This document shows, one piece after another, positions 21,498 to 31,890 of a DNA stretch of 64,000 nucleotides (the stretch's first letter is position 1; each line of letters begins with the position of its first letter). Origin of the DNA: Zea mays (Eukaryota > Streptophyta > Magnoliopsida > Poales > Poaceae); contig NC_050096.1 in the NCBI RefSeq assembly GCF_902167145.1, positions 199,284,566 through 199,348,565 on the forward strand, in the 5' to 3' direction. Below the pieces are notes generated by a model, which was not told the origin of the DNA, searched no databases, and was given only the letters and a program-made list of their open reading frames with translations. The position numbers were made by a program, and so were the translations under genes.

Positions 21498-24400
21498 CTA
21501 GCAAAAGAAATTTCTAGAATCAAGAATATTGAGCTCATGCCTAAGTTTGGTAAAAGTTTGTTCATCAAGAGGCTTGGTAAAGATATCGGCTAATTGATCT
21601 TTAGTATTAATGTAAGAAATCTCGATATCCCCCTTTTGTTGGTGATCCCTTAGAAAATGATACCGAATGGCTATGTGCTTAGTGCGGCTATGCTCGACGG
21701 GATTGTCGGCCATTTTGATTGCACTTTCATTATCACATAGCAAAGGGACTTTGGTTAATTTGTAACCATAGTCCCGCAGGGTTTGCCTCATCCAAAGCAA
21801 TTGCGCGCAACAATGACCTGCGGCAATGTACTCGGCTTCGGCGGTGGAAAGAGCGACCGAATTTTGCTTCTTTGAAGCCCAAGACACCAAGGATCTTCCC
21901 AAGAACTGGCAAGTCCCCGATGTGCTCTTCCTATTGATTTTACACCCCGCCCAATCGGCATCCGAATAACCAATCAAATCAAATGTGGATCCCCGAGGGT
22001 ACCAGAGCCCAAACTTAGGTGTGTAAGCCAAATATCTCAAGATTCGTTTTACGGCCGTAAGGTGGGATTCCTTAGGGTCGGATTGGAATCTTGCACACAT
22101 GCAAACGGAAAGCATAATGTCCGGTCGAGATGCACATAAATAAAGCAATGAACCAATCATCGACCGGTATACCTTTTGATCCACGGACTTACCTCCCGTG
22201 TCGAGGTCGAGATGCCCATTAGTTCCCATGGGTGTCTTGATGGGTTTGGCATCCTTCATCCCAAACTTAGCAAGAATGTCTTGAGTGTACTTCGTTTGGC
22301 TAATGAAGGTGCCCTCTTGGAGTTGCTTGACTTGGAATCCTAGAAAATACTTCAACTCTCCCATCATCGACATCTCGAATTTCTGTGTCATGATCCTACT
22401 AAATTCTTCACATGTAGACTCGTTAGTAGACCCAAATATAATATCATCAACATAAATTTGGCACACAAACAAGTCATTTTCAAGAGTTTTAGTAAAGAGT
22501 GTAGGATCGGCTTTGCCGACTTTGAAGCCATTAGCAATAAGGAAATCTCTAAGGCATTCATACCATGCTCTTGGGGCTTGCTTGAGCCCATAAAGCGCCT
22601 TAGAGAGCCTATAAACATGGTTAGGGTACTCACTGTCTTCAAAGCCGGGAGGTTGCTCAACATAGACCTCTTCCTTGATTGGTCCGTTGAGGAAGGCACT
22701 TTTCACGTCCATTTGATAGAGCTTAAAGCCATGGTAAGTAGCATAGGCCAATAATATGCGAATTGACTCAAGCCTAGCTACGGGTGCATAGGTTTCACCG
22801 AAATCCAAACCTTCGACTTGTGAATATCCTTTGGCCACGAGTCGAGCTTTGTTCCTTGTCACCACACCATGCTCATCTTGCTTGTTGTGGAAGACCCATT
22901 TGGTTCATACAACATTTTGGTTAGGACGTGGAACTAAATGCCATACCTCATTTCTCGTGAAATTGTTGAGCTCCTCTTGCATTGCCACCACCCAATCCGA
23001 ATCTTGGAGAGCTTCCTCTACCCTGTGTGGCTCAATAGAGGAAACAAAAGAGTAATGTTCACAAAAATGAGCAACCCGAGATCGAGTAGTTACCCCCTTT
23101 TGAATGTCGCCGAGGATGGTGTCGACGGGGTGATCTCGTTGGATTGCTTGGTGGACTCTTGGGTGTGGCGGTCTTGGTTCTTCCTCATCCTCCTTTTCTT
23201 GATTGATTGCATCTCCCCCTTGATCATTGCCATCATCTTGAGGTGGCTCCTCTTCTTGATTTTGCCCTTCATCAACTTGAGCTTCATCCTCATTTTGAGT
23301 TGGTGGAGATGCTTGCATGGAGGAGGATGGTTGATCTTGTGCATTTGGAGGCTCTTCGGATTCCTTAGGACACACATCCCCAATGGACATGTTCCTTAGC
23401 GCGATGCATGGAGCCTCTTCATTACCTATCTCATCAAGATCAACTTGCTCTACTTGAGAGCCGTTAGTTTCATCAAACACAACGTCACATGAGACTTCAA
23501 CTAGTCCAGTGGACTTGTTAAAGACCCTATATGCCCTTGTGTTTGAGTCATAACCAAGTAAAAAGCCTTCTACAGTTTTAGGAGCAAATTTGGATTTTCT
23601 ACCTCTTTTAACAAGAATAAAGCATTTGCTACCAAAAACTCTAAAGTATGAAATGTTGGGCTTTTTACCGGCTAGGAGTTCATAGGATGTCTTCTTGAGG
23701 ATTCGGTGAAGATATAACCGGTTGATGGCGTAGCAGGCGGTGTTGACCGCTTCGGCCCAAAACCGGTCCGGTGTCTTGTACTCATCAAGCATGGTTCTTG
23801 CCATGTCCAATAGAGTTCGATTCTTCCTCTCTACTACACCATTTTGTTGTGGCGTGTAGGGAGAGGAGAACTCATGCTTGATGCCCTCCTCCTCAAGGAA
23901 GCCTTCGATTTGAGAGTTCTTGAACTCCGTTCCGTTGTCGCTTCTAATTTTCTTGATCCTTAAGCCGAACTCATTTTGAGCTCGTCTCAAGAATCCCTTT
24001 AGGGTCTCTTGGGTTTGAGATTTTTCCTGTAAAAAGAATACCCAAGTGAAGCGAGAATAATCATCCACTATTACAAGACAATACTTACTCCCGCCGATGC
24101 TTATGTAAGCAATCGGGCCGAATAAATCCATGTGGAGTAGCTCAAGCGGCCTGTCGGTCGTCATGATGTTCTTGTGTGAATGATGGACTCCAACTTGCTT
24201 CCCCGCCTGGCATGCGCTACAAATCCTGTCTTTCTCAAAATGAACATTTGTTAATCCTAAAATGTGCTCTCCCTTTAGAAGCTTATGAAGATTCTTCATC
24301 CCAACATGGGCTAGTCGGCGGTGCCAGAGCCAACCCATGTTAGTCTTAGCAATTAAGCATGTGTCGAGTTCAGCTTTATCAAAATCCACTAAGTATAGCT

Positions 24401-24743
24401 GACCCTCTAACACACCCTTAAATGCTATTGAATCATCACTTCTTCTAAAGACAGTGACACCTGTATCAGTAAAAAGACAGTTGTAGCCCATTTGACATAA
24501 TTGGGAAACAGAAAGCAAGTTGTAGTCTAAGGAATCAACAAGAAAAACATTGGAAATGGAATGGTCAGGAGATATAGCAATTTTACCAAGTCCTTTGACC
24601 AAACCTTGATTTCCATCCCCGAATGTGATAGCTCGTTGGGGATCTTTGTTTTTCTCATATGAGGAGAACATTCTTTTCTCCCCAGTCATATGGTTTGTGC
24701 ACCCGCTGTCGAGTATCCAACTTGAGCCCCCGGATGCATAAAC
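21498..24743 (-). pseudogene. pol: Copia B Pol, one nonsense codon before the RT
   Basis: The frame begins after a TAG that closes the same frame just upstream and shows the protease DSGCTNHM motif. Then come the HHCC integrase finger, integrase catalytic residues ([23 protein letters not shown]), RT ([22 protein letters not shown]) and RNase H ([20 protein letters not shown]). At 22905-22907 a TGA replaces the GGA codon found in Copia A and C ([10 protein letters not shown] region). The break separates protease-integrase from RT-RNase H. The rest is fully open (about 1,081 codons in all), so the element is disabled by a single change. Confidence 0.9.
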
Positions 24744-24756
24744 CTACAAAACAATT

Positions 24757-27447
24757 TTAGTTCTTGACTTTAGGTACCCAAACGGTTTTGGGTCCTTTGG
24801 CATTAGAAACAAGAACTTTGGGTACCCAAACACAAGTCTTGGAGCCCTTGTGTTTGCCCCCAACAAATTTGGCAACTACCTTGCCGGATTTGCTAGTAAG
24901 CACATAAGATGCATCAAAAGTTTTAAATGAAATGGCATGATCATTTGATGCATTAGGAATTTTCTTCTTAGGCAACTTAGCATGGGTTGGTTGCCTAGAA
25001 CTAGATGTCTCACCCTTATACATATAAGCATGATTAGGGCCAGAGTGAGACTTCCTAGAATGAATTTTCCTAATTTTGTCCTCGGGATAACCAGCAGGGT
25101 ATAAAATGTAACCCTCGTTATCCTGAGGCATGGGAGCCTTGCCCTTAACAAAGTTAGATAAGTTCTTTGGAGGGGCATTAAGTTTGACATTGTCTCCCCT
25201 TTGGAAGCCAATGCCATCCTTGATGCCAGGGCGTCTCCCATTATAAAGCATGCTACGAGCAAATTTAAATTTCTCATTTTCTAAGTTGTGCTCGGCAATT
25301 TTAGCATCTAGTTTAGCTATATGATCATTTTGTTGTTTAATTAAAGCCATATGATCAAGAATAGCATTAACATCAACATCTCTACATCTAGTGCAAATAG
25401 AAACATGCTCAACATTAGATGTAGAGGGTTTGCAAGATTTAAGTTCTACAACCTTAGCATGCAACGTTTCATTCTTAGTTCTAAGGTCGGAAATGGTAGT
25501 GTTGCAAACATCAAAATCTCTAGCCTTAGCAATCAAATTTTCATTCTCTAATCTAAGACTAGCAAGAGAAATGTTTAATTCTTCAATCCTAGCAAGCAAA
25601 TCATCATTATTATCTCTAGGATTGGGAATAGAAATATTACAAACATGAGAATCAACCTTAGCATTTAAACTAGCATTTTCATTTCTAAGGTTGTCAATCA
25701 TCTCACGGCAAGTGCTTAGCTCACTAGATAATTTTTCACATTTTTCTACTTCTAGAGCATAAGCCTTTTTAACCTTAACATGTTTCTTGTTTTCTTTAAT
25801 TAGACAATCCTCTTGGGAGTCCAAAAGGTCATCCTTTTCATGAATAGCACTAACCAATTCATTCAATTTTTCTTTTTGAGCTATGTTAAGGTTGGCAAAA
25901 AGGGAACGCAAATTATCCTCCTCATCACTAGCATTATCATCACTAGAAGATTCATATTTAGTGGAGGAGTTGGATTTAACCTTCTTCTTTTTGCCGTCCT
26001 TTGCCATGAGGCACTTGTGGCCGACGTTGGGGAAGAGGAGTCCCTTGGTGACGGCGATGTTGGCGGCGTCCTCGTCGTCGGAGGAGTCGCTTGAGCTTTC
26101 GTCGGAGTCCCATTCCCGACAAACATGGGCATCGCCGCCCTTCTTCTTGTAGTACCTTTTCTTCTCCTTTCTTCTCCCCTTCTTGTCGTCGCCTCGGTCA
26201 CTATCACTAGATATAGGACATTTAGCAATAAAATGACCGGGCTTACCACACTTGTAGCAAACCTTCTTGGAGCGGGACTTGTAGTCCTTCCCCCTCCTTT
26301 GCTTGAGGATTTGGCGGAAGCTCTTGATGACGAGCGCCATTTCCTCATTGTCGAGCTTGGAGGCGTCTATTGGTTGTCTACTTGGTGTAGACTCCTCCTT
26401 CTTCTCCTCCGTTGCCTTGAATGCAACGGGTTGGGCTTCGGATGGGTCGCCAAGCTCGTTGATTTTCCTCGAGCCTTCTATCATGCACTCAAAACTTACA
26501 AAATGCCCGATAACTTCCTCGGGGGTCATTTTAGTATATCTAGGATTACCACGAATCAATTGAACTTGAGTGGGATTAAGAAAAATGAGAGATCTTAAAA
26601 TAACATTTACCACTTCGTGGTCATCCCACTTCTTGCTCCCGAGGTTGCGCACTTGGTTCACCAAAGTCTTGAGCCGGTTGTACATGTGTTGTGGCTCCTC
26701 CCCTTTGTGAAGCCGGAACCGACCGAGCTCCCCCTCGATCGTTTCCCGCTTGGTGATCTTGGTGAGCTCATCTCCCTCGTGCGCGGTTTTGAGTACATCC
26801 CAAACCTCCTTGGCGTTCTTCAACCCTTGTACTTTGTTATATTCCTCTTTACTTAGTGAGGCAAGGAGAATTGTTGTGGCTTGTGAGTTGAAGTGCTCGA
26901 TTTGGGCTACCTCATCCTCATCATAGTTCTCATCCCCTACGGATGGTACCTGCGCACCAAACTCAACAACATCCCATATGCTTTTGTGGAGCGAGATTAG
27001 ATGAAATTGCATTAAATCGCTCCACCTAGCGTAATCTTCACCATCAAAAGTTGGTGGTTTGCCTAGTGGGACGGAAAGTAAAGGTGTATGTTTGGAAATG
27101 CGAGGGTAGCGTAGGAGGATCTTACTATACTTCTTGCGCTCTTGGCGCTTAGAAGTGACGGAGGGCGCATCGGAGTCGGAGGTCGATGTTGATGAAGTGT
27201 CGGTCTCGTAGTAGACCACCTTCCTCATCCTCTTGTGCTTGTCGCCTTTCCGATGCGGCTTGTGGGAAGAAGATTTTTCCTTCTTCTCTTTGTGGTGAGA
27301 AGAAGATTTCTTCTCCTTCCCTTTGTTGGAGGAGCTCTTCTTCTTCTCCCTTCTTTTGGTGCGGGACTCTTCCGATGAAGTGCTCCCGTGGCTTGTAGTG
27401 GGCTTTTCGCCGGTCTCCATCTCCTTCTTGGCGTGATCTCCCGACAT
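24757..27447 (-). CDS. gag: Copia B Gag (896 aa), intact
   Basis: This is a retroelement capsid protein. The start is the ATG 35 bases after the primer site. The N-terminus has an extended Lys/Ser tract (KEKKSSSHHKEKKEK-like) that Copia A lacks. The copia Gag domain is followed by a zinc knuckle (CYKCGKPGHFIAKC), an acidic Asp/Ser tract, and a long coiled coil with repeated LRNENA / LARIEELN units. The C-terminal part contains tandem CVWVPKVLVS and TVWVPKVKN segments just before the TAA stop. It is one of two intact Gag frames in the window. Confidence 0.9.
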   Translation of the reverse strand: MSGDHAKKEMETGEKPTTSHGSTSSEESRTKRREKKKSSSNKGKEKKSSSHHKEKKEKSSSHKPHRKGDKHKRMRKVVYYETDTSSTSTSDSDAPSVTSKRQERKKYSKILLRYPRISKHTPLLSVPLGKPPTFDGEDYARWSDLMQFHLISLHKSIWDVVEFGAQVPSVGDENYDEDEVAQIEHFNSQATTILLASLSKEEYNKVQGLKNAKEVWDVLKTAHEGDELTKITKRETIEGELGRFRLHKGEEPQHMYNRLKTLVNQVRNLGSKKWDDHEVVNVILRSLIFLNPTQVQLIRGNPRYTKMTPEEVIGHFVSFECMIEGSRKINELGDPSEAQPVAFKATEEKKEESTPSRQPIDASKLDNEEMALVIKSFRQILKQRRGKDYKSRSKKVCYKCGKPGHFIAKCPISSDSDRGDDKKGRRKEKKRYYKKKGGDAHVCREWDSDESSSDSSDDEDAANIAVTKGLLFPNVGHKCLMAKDGKKKKVKSNSSTKYESSSDDNASDEEDNLRSLFANLNIAQKEKLNELVSAIHEKDDLLDSQEDCLIKENKKHVKVKKAYALEVEKCEKLSSELSTCREMIDNLRNENASLNAKVDSHVCNISIPNPRDNNDDLLARIEELNISLASLRLENENLIAKARDFDVCNTTISDLRTKNETLHAKVVELKSCKPSTSNVEHVSICTRCRDVDVNAILDHMALIKQQNDHIAKLDAKIAEHNLENEKFKFARSMLYNGRRPGIKDGIGFQRGDNVKLNAPPKNLSNFVKGKAPMPQDNEGYILYPAGYPEDKIRKIHSRKSHSGPNHAYMYKGETSSSRQPTHAKLPKKKIPNASNDHAISFKTFDASYVLTSKSGKVVAKFVGGKHKGSKTCVWVPKVLVSNAKGPKTVWVPKVKN

Positions 27448-27481
27448 CACTTCGAGCGGTTAGGCTCTAATGAAGCACCGG

Positions 27482-27493
27482 GTTCTGATACCA
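27482..27493 (-). other. Copia B primer-binding site with one variant base
   Basis: On the element strand it reads TGGTATCAGAAC, where Copia A and C have TGGTATCAGAGC. The single G-to-A change lies at the 3' part of the site, so the initiator Met-tRNA should still pair over its first ten bases. Confidence 0.8.
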
Positions 27494-27495
27494 AT

Positions 27496-28808
27496 TGATA
27501 GTCGCCTAGAGGGGGGGTGAATAGGGCGAAACTGAAATTTACAAATATAAACACAACTACAAGCCGGGGTTAGCGTTAGTAATAAGAAACGAGTCCGCAA
27601 GAGAGGGCGCAAAACAAATCCCAAGCGAAAAGGCAAGTGAGACACGGAGATTTGTTTTACCGAGGTTCGGTTCTTGCAAACCTACTCCCCGTTGAGGAGG
27701 CCACAAAGGCCGGGTCTCTTTCAACCCTTCCCTCTCTCAAACGGTCCCTCGGACCGAGTGAGCTTCTCTTCTCAAATCAAAGCCGGGAACAAAACTTCCC
27801 CGCAAGGGCCACCACACAATTGGTGCCTCTTGCCTTGATTACAATGGAGTTGGGATCTCAAGAACAAGTGAGAAAGAAAAGAAGCAATCCAAGCGCAAGA
27901 GCTCAAATGAACACGGCAAATCACTCTCACTAGTCACTAGGGCTTTGTGTGGAATTGGAGAGGATTTGATCTCTTTGAATGTGTCTAGAATTGAATGCTA
28001 GAGCTCTTGTAGTAGTTGAGAAGTGGAAAACTTGGATGCAATGAATGGTGGGGTGGTTGGGGTATTTATAGCCCCAACCACCAAACTTGACCGTTGGCGG
28101 GAGCCGTCTGCTCGATGGCGCACCGGACAGTCCGATGCACACCGGACAGTCCGGTGCCCCTGCCACGTCATCATTGCCGTTGGATTCTAGCCGTTGGAGC
28201 TTCTGACTTGTGGGCCCGCCTGGGTGTCCGGTGCACACCGGACATGTACTGTTTGATGTCCGGTGCACCAGTATGGGCGTGCCTGACGTCTGCGCGCGCT
28301 GCGCGCGCATTAAATGCACCGTAGGGAGCCGTTGGTGCCGCAGGGAGCCGTTGCTCCGCTGGCACACCGGACAGTCCGGTGTACACCGGACAGTCCGGTG
28401 AATTTTAGCGGAGCGGCTGCCGCGCGAACCCGAGGCTGGCGAGTTCTGGAGACCGCGCTTCCTTGGAGCACCGGACATGTCCGGTGCACACCGGACAGTC
28501 CGGTGAATTATAGCGCGCCGGCTTCCGAGAATTCCCGAGGGCGAAGAGTTTGAGTTGGTGTCCTCTGGGCGCACCGGACACTGTCCGGTGCACACCGGAC
28601 AGTCCGGTGCCTCCAGCCAGAGGTGCCCTCGGTTGCCTCATTGCTCCTTTGTTGAATCCAACACTTGGTCTTTTTATTGACTGAATGTGAACCTTTTGCA
28701 CCTGTATAATCTATACACTTGGGCAAACTAGTTAGTCCAAAGATTTGTGTTGGGCAATTCAACCACCAAAATTATTTAGGAACTAGGTGTAAGCCTAATT
28801 CCCTTTCA
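27496..28808 (-). repeat. Copia B 5' LTR (1,313 bp)
   Basis: It is the promoter-bearing LTR for the minus-strand element. A minus-strand TATAAATA lies near 28064-28071. It carries the same palindrome clusters as its partner, with one substitution inside a palindrome (28135) and one in a GC-rich segment (28321). Confidence 0.93.
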
Positions 28809-28896
28809 GTACGTTTGATAACTCTCGATTAATTTATACACTTGTATATTTTTTGATATTTGTATTAAAAATGTTGATATTTGCTAACTTGCATAG

Positions 28897-29031
28897 ATTA
28901 CGCCCGAAGCCGGTGGTAGTGGGTCTGATCCCGCAGTAGGGACTAGATTTGTTGACTCCCTCTTCGCGTTCCCTCCTCCTGGTGGCGGCAGCGGTCAAAG
29001 CTCTAACCACCCAGGTGGTGGTTATCTATAA
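28897..29031 (+). pseudogene. Last exon of the CACTA TnpA-like gene
   Basis: An acceptor TTGCATAG ends at 28896 and an open block of 44 residues rich in Gly/Pro/Ser (PPPGGGSGQSS) runs to TAA at 29029-29031. The phase matches the exon that ends at 19297 (AGATAGG before GTACG), so before Copia B inserted, an intron of about 88 bp joined them. The segment 28814-28896 is that intron's remainder. Confidence 0.7.
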
Positions 29032-29284
29032 ACACTTGAACTCGTGCTCGTTATGTTTTTTAACTCGTGGACGTTATGTTTGTGTAAACACTTGATCTTA
29101 ACTCGTATATGAAATGTTTGTGTAAACACTTGATCTTAAGTTTGTGATGTGTGAATCATATCAATGTGTTTGTGATGTGTATGTTCATGTGATGATATAT
29201 ATGTTTTGTCATATGTTTGTGATGTGTATGTTCTGTGTATGTTTTGTGTGCAATTGTGGAGAAATACCTAATTTGGTGTTGCTT
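29032..29284. other. CACTA 3' untranslated region, AT-rich
   Basis: It follows the TnpA-like stop codon and is dominated by TGTGATGTGTATGTT-like simple runs. No coding frame is supported. It probably carries the CACTA transcript end. Confidence 0.5.
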
Positions 29285-29688
29285 TTGCAGAATTATAGGT
29301 TAACTCCCATCGGCCCAGTTAATCCCTGTCGGTTTGACCATAGCCGACGGGAATTAACTATTAATGCCCGTCGGCCTAGTTAATCCCCGTCGGCTGCCCT
29401 GGCCGACGGGAGTTAACAGATAATCCCCGTCGGCTGCCCTGGCCGATGGGAGTTAACAGCTTATCCCCGTCGGCTGCCGTGGCCGACGGGAGTTAACAGC
29501 TTATTCCCGTCGGCTTGTACTTGGCCGACGGGGATTACTTATTCCCGTCAGCCACCGACGGGAATAATGTTATCCCCGACACCAGATAGCCAACGGCTTG
29601 AGACCGACGGGAGTTAGCCTATTACCGACGAGAATTAGTTATTCCCGTCGGTTTTTAGCCGACGGGAATTAACTGGATTCCTATAGTG
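29285..29688. repeat. CACTA right subterminal array of palindromic 40-bp units
   Basis: Units begin at 29381, 29421, 29461 and 29501, exactly 40 bp apart. Each pairs CCCGTCGGC with GCCGACGGG around a short spacer, followed by AGTTAACAG. Flanking partial units occur from 29290 and up to the terminus. The array mirrors the motifs at the left end and is the likely binding array for a TnpA-like protein. Confidence 0.88.
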
Positions 29689-30013
29689 TCCGGCCTGGGC
29701 CCGGTAAAGCCTGGTCCGGTTTAGACTTAGCCCGCCAGATACGGTTAGAAAATGGGTCGGGCATGATAGGCCCGCAGACTTGTTTCCCTAAACGGGTTCG
29801 ACACGCTACTGGTTTAAACGGATCGTGTCGGTCCGTAAGCACGGTTTAGTAAAAAAACGGGCCAATCATTAACGGACCGTGTCGGGCCAGCACGCCGTGC
29901 TTGATTCTCTATTCGGGTCTAGCCCGCTTATTCGTGTCGGGATGGCTCGGATCCACTTTAAACATGTCGAGCTGGGGTCGTACTTTCAAGCTTCGGTCTT
30001 GCTGGACATCAAT

Positions 30014-30210
30014 GTAAAAAAATTTGGTGCAGCCGGCTGCAAATCAGAATGTTTGCAACCCTTCACAAAAAGAAGGATAGACCCCACCCCTAGCAGCAAT
30101 AACACAACTAAAACGTTATCTGGTGGACCTGTAGGTGGGGTCTATCCTCTTTTTTTGTGAGGGGCTGCAAGCATTCTGATTTGCAGCCGGCTGCACCAAA
30201 TTTTTTTTCC
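30014..30210. mobile_element. Foldback MITE with about 75-bp terminal inverted repeats, 197 bp
   Basis: The left arm starts GTAAAAAAATTTGGTGCAGCC and the right arm, in reverse complement, starts GGAAAAAAAATTTGGTGC. They pair for about 75 bp with few mismatches, and the arms contain an inner TGCAGCCGGCTGCA palindrome. ACATCAAT copies flank it at 30006-30013 and 30211-30218 (8 bp). The 8-bp site suggests hAT, while the very long TIR suggests a Mutator-like element, so the superfamily is left open. Confidence 0.8.
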
Positions 30211-30239
30211 ACATCAATAGTTCTATAACCGATAGTGAT

Positions 30240-31890
30240 GGGAAAAAATCAATCCCGAAAAAGCCTCACTAGCCATACGATTTGCATTTGCCTCCCCATT
30301 TTCCACTTTTTTATAATGGAAACAAATAGTTTCAACCTTTTGCAGTCTCCTGTATACAACTTTACATATTGAAAATAACAAACATCCACTATAAAACAAT
30401 AGAAAATATCCCAAAGGAGGACACATGAGAAAATCAAATGCCCTCTAATCTAGCGTTGGATCTCCAACCATGGCTTGCAAAGATCTCCATAGCTACCATC
30501 TTTAAGGGTTAAGGCTTGATATATTGCAAGGACCTCTTTTGGTGAGCTTCTTCTTTTTGCAACGGTCTCCAAAAACTGAGTCTTTCGTATGTTCCTCTGA
30601 AAAGAACATGCATGATTGATGGTTTTGGTTTTAAATTAAAAACATCATCATTGCGACAAAGTTAAATAGACCAAAACAATGCCCCCACTCCAATTAGGAG
30701 TTTTTTCTATATGCGGCATTCTTATTAGCAACCTAATTGCCCAAATATGGTTAATACTTATGGTTCTCTCTATATTTAGAGCAAATTAGATAATTATCCA
30801 AATATTTCTAGCAAGGTAACAATAAAAAAATATGTTGCATACTCTCATTTTGATTACAAAAATTGCATTTCATACTACCTTTCCACCTGTTTAACTAAAT
30901 TATCCGTGGTGAGAGTAACTCCCCTACATAAATACCACAAGAAAATTTTAATTTTTAAAGTGAGTTTAAGTTTCCATAGCAGCATATTACGATTTGTAGG
31001 GGGCGTATTCATTAAAAGAGAGTACATTGAGCGAATTGAGAAATGTCCATCCTTGTCCCCCCAAATGAGAAATGAGAAATGCCCATCCTTATCCCCCCCA
31101 AATGTGAAATGCACATCCTTGGGTTGACAAGGCCATAGAAATGCCCATCCTTGTCCCCACAAAATGAGTAAGCAAATGTTATTAATGGATAGGTTGGCAA
31201 GCCCCAATCATCCAATCTCCTTAGATTGACAAATAGTATTCTACTTTGCCAGTATATATTTCTTTTTGAAATTGCTACCTTGCCCATAGAAACGAGAACA
31301 TATGGCATCTAGATGTTGTAACACCCCCACAGTCACCTCAAAAAAGGACATCATAAATATAGGAATACTACTTAATACTGAATTAAGTAGAACTAGACGT
31401 CCACCAGAAGAAAGAAGTTTAACTTTCTAGGTACTTAATCTTTTTTCTCAAATCTATCAATGACACACTGCCATTTGCTATCCCGTAACCTACGGTGGGT
31501 CAATGGAATCCCAAGGTATCTAGAAGGTAACGAACCGATCCCGCAACCAAAAAAGGCGAGAGTAATTCTGTTCATAATCCTTAGCTAATCCATAGAAAAA
31601 AAACTTGCTTTCGTGAAAATAGATTTTCAAGCTGGACATTTGCTAAAAAGCAGTTAGTATTAGCACGTTACGTGCATGATGCAAGCTGCCATCCATAAAA
31701 AACAATGGTATCATCAGCATATTAAAGAATAAAAAGTCTCCCATCTACTAAGTGAGAAACCACGTCTTCGAATTGGTTATCTTCCTTCGTCATTAAAAAG
31801 AGGATCGTCAACATATTCACTGACTATATTGAAAAGGATTGGAGAAAGAGGGACCCTCGTGAGTAGGGAAAAAACTGTTCGCATTTGCCT
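30240..31890 (-). pseudogene. Decayed LINE (L1-type non-LTR retrotransposon) remnant
   Basis: Read on the minus strand in shifting frames, an RT segment like PLSPILFNIV lies near 31811-31850. The catalytic YADDTIVF is encoded at 31698-31721. A block like LKIYFHESKFFFYG lies near 31580-31630. Downstream, a reverse-transcriptase zinc-binding region (LWKLKLTLKIKIFLWYLCRG) lies near 30925-30985. Frame breaks and stops are frequent. A short repeated segment (AAATGCCCATCCTTGTCCCC-like, 31040-31160) interrupts the zinc-binding part. The 30240-30900 stretch probably continues the 3' portion but is too worn to translate confidently. Confidence 0.75.

Larger units (their letters stand above)
19303..28808 (-). 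mobile_element. Copia B: full-length Sirevirus on the minus strand, 9,506 bp, very young
   Basis: LTRs at 19303-20615 (3') and 27496-28808 (5') are both 1,313 bp and differ at only two positions that I can find (28135 and 28321 against 19942 and 20128). GTACG duplications lie at 19298-19302 and 28809-28813. The primer site TGGTATCAGAAC (27482-27493, minus strand) differs by one base from the usual TGGTATCAGAGC. Gag is open and Pol has one nonsense codon. Both LTRs have the end GACTATCA in place of GACTTTCA. The insertion lies exactly on the donor of the last CACTA TnpA intron. Confidence 0.95.
4385..29688 (+). mobile_element. CACTA (En/Spm) DNA transposon, about 6.5 kb plus two nested Sireviruses
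   Basis: It begins CACTACAAGAAT and ends CTATAGTG (reverse complement CACTATAG), with 3-bp TCC duplications at 4382-4384 and 29689-29691. Both ends carry many copies of the subterminal motif CCCGTCGGC/GCCGACGGG, presumably the sites bound by the element's own TnpA-like protein. Coding remnants in order are a TNP2-domain transposase (15242-17357) and a TnpA-like Transposase_24-type gene (17362-19297 plus 28897-29031). Copia A and Copia B are inserted within it, and subtracting them with their duplicated sites leaves 6,538 bp. Both genes carry stops and the end of the first is deleted, so the element can no longer move on its own. Its intact ends might still respond to transposase from elsewhere. 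Confidence 0.9.
4351..30219. mobile_element. hAT-like non-autonomous element, about 357 bp once inserts are removed
   Basis: The left end reads TAGTGGTGTTCAAACG. The right end, in reverse complement, reads TATTGATGTCCAGCAAG, matching at about 9 of the first 12 positions. Flanking 8-bp sequences GTTCTAGA (4343-4350) and GTTCTATA (30220-30227) agree at 7 of 8, as expected for a hAT target duplication. The internal sequence is rich in GCCCG/CCGG blocks, a feature I associate with grass hAT elements, and holds no transposase. The CACTA (4385-29688) and a MITE (30014-30210) sit inside it. Removing both with their duplicated sites leaves about 357 bp. The TIRs are imperfect, so the call is moderate. 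Confidence 0.6.
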
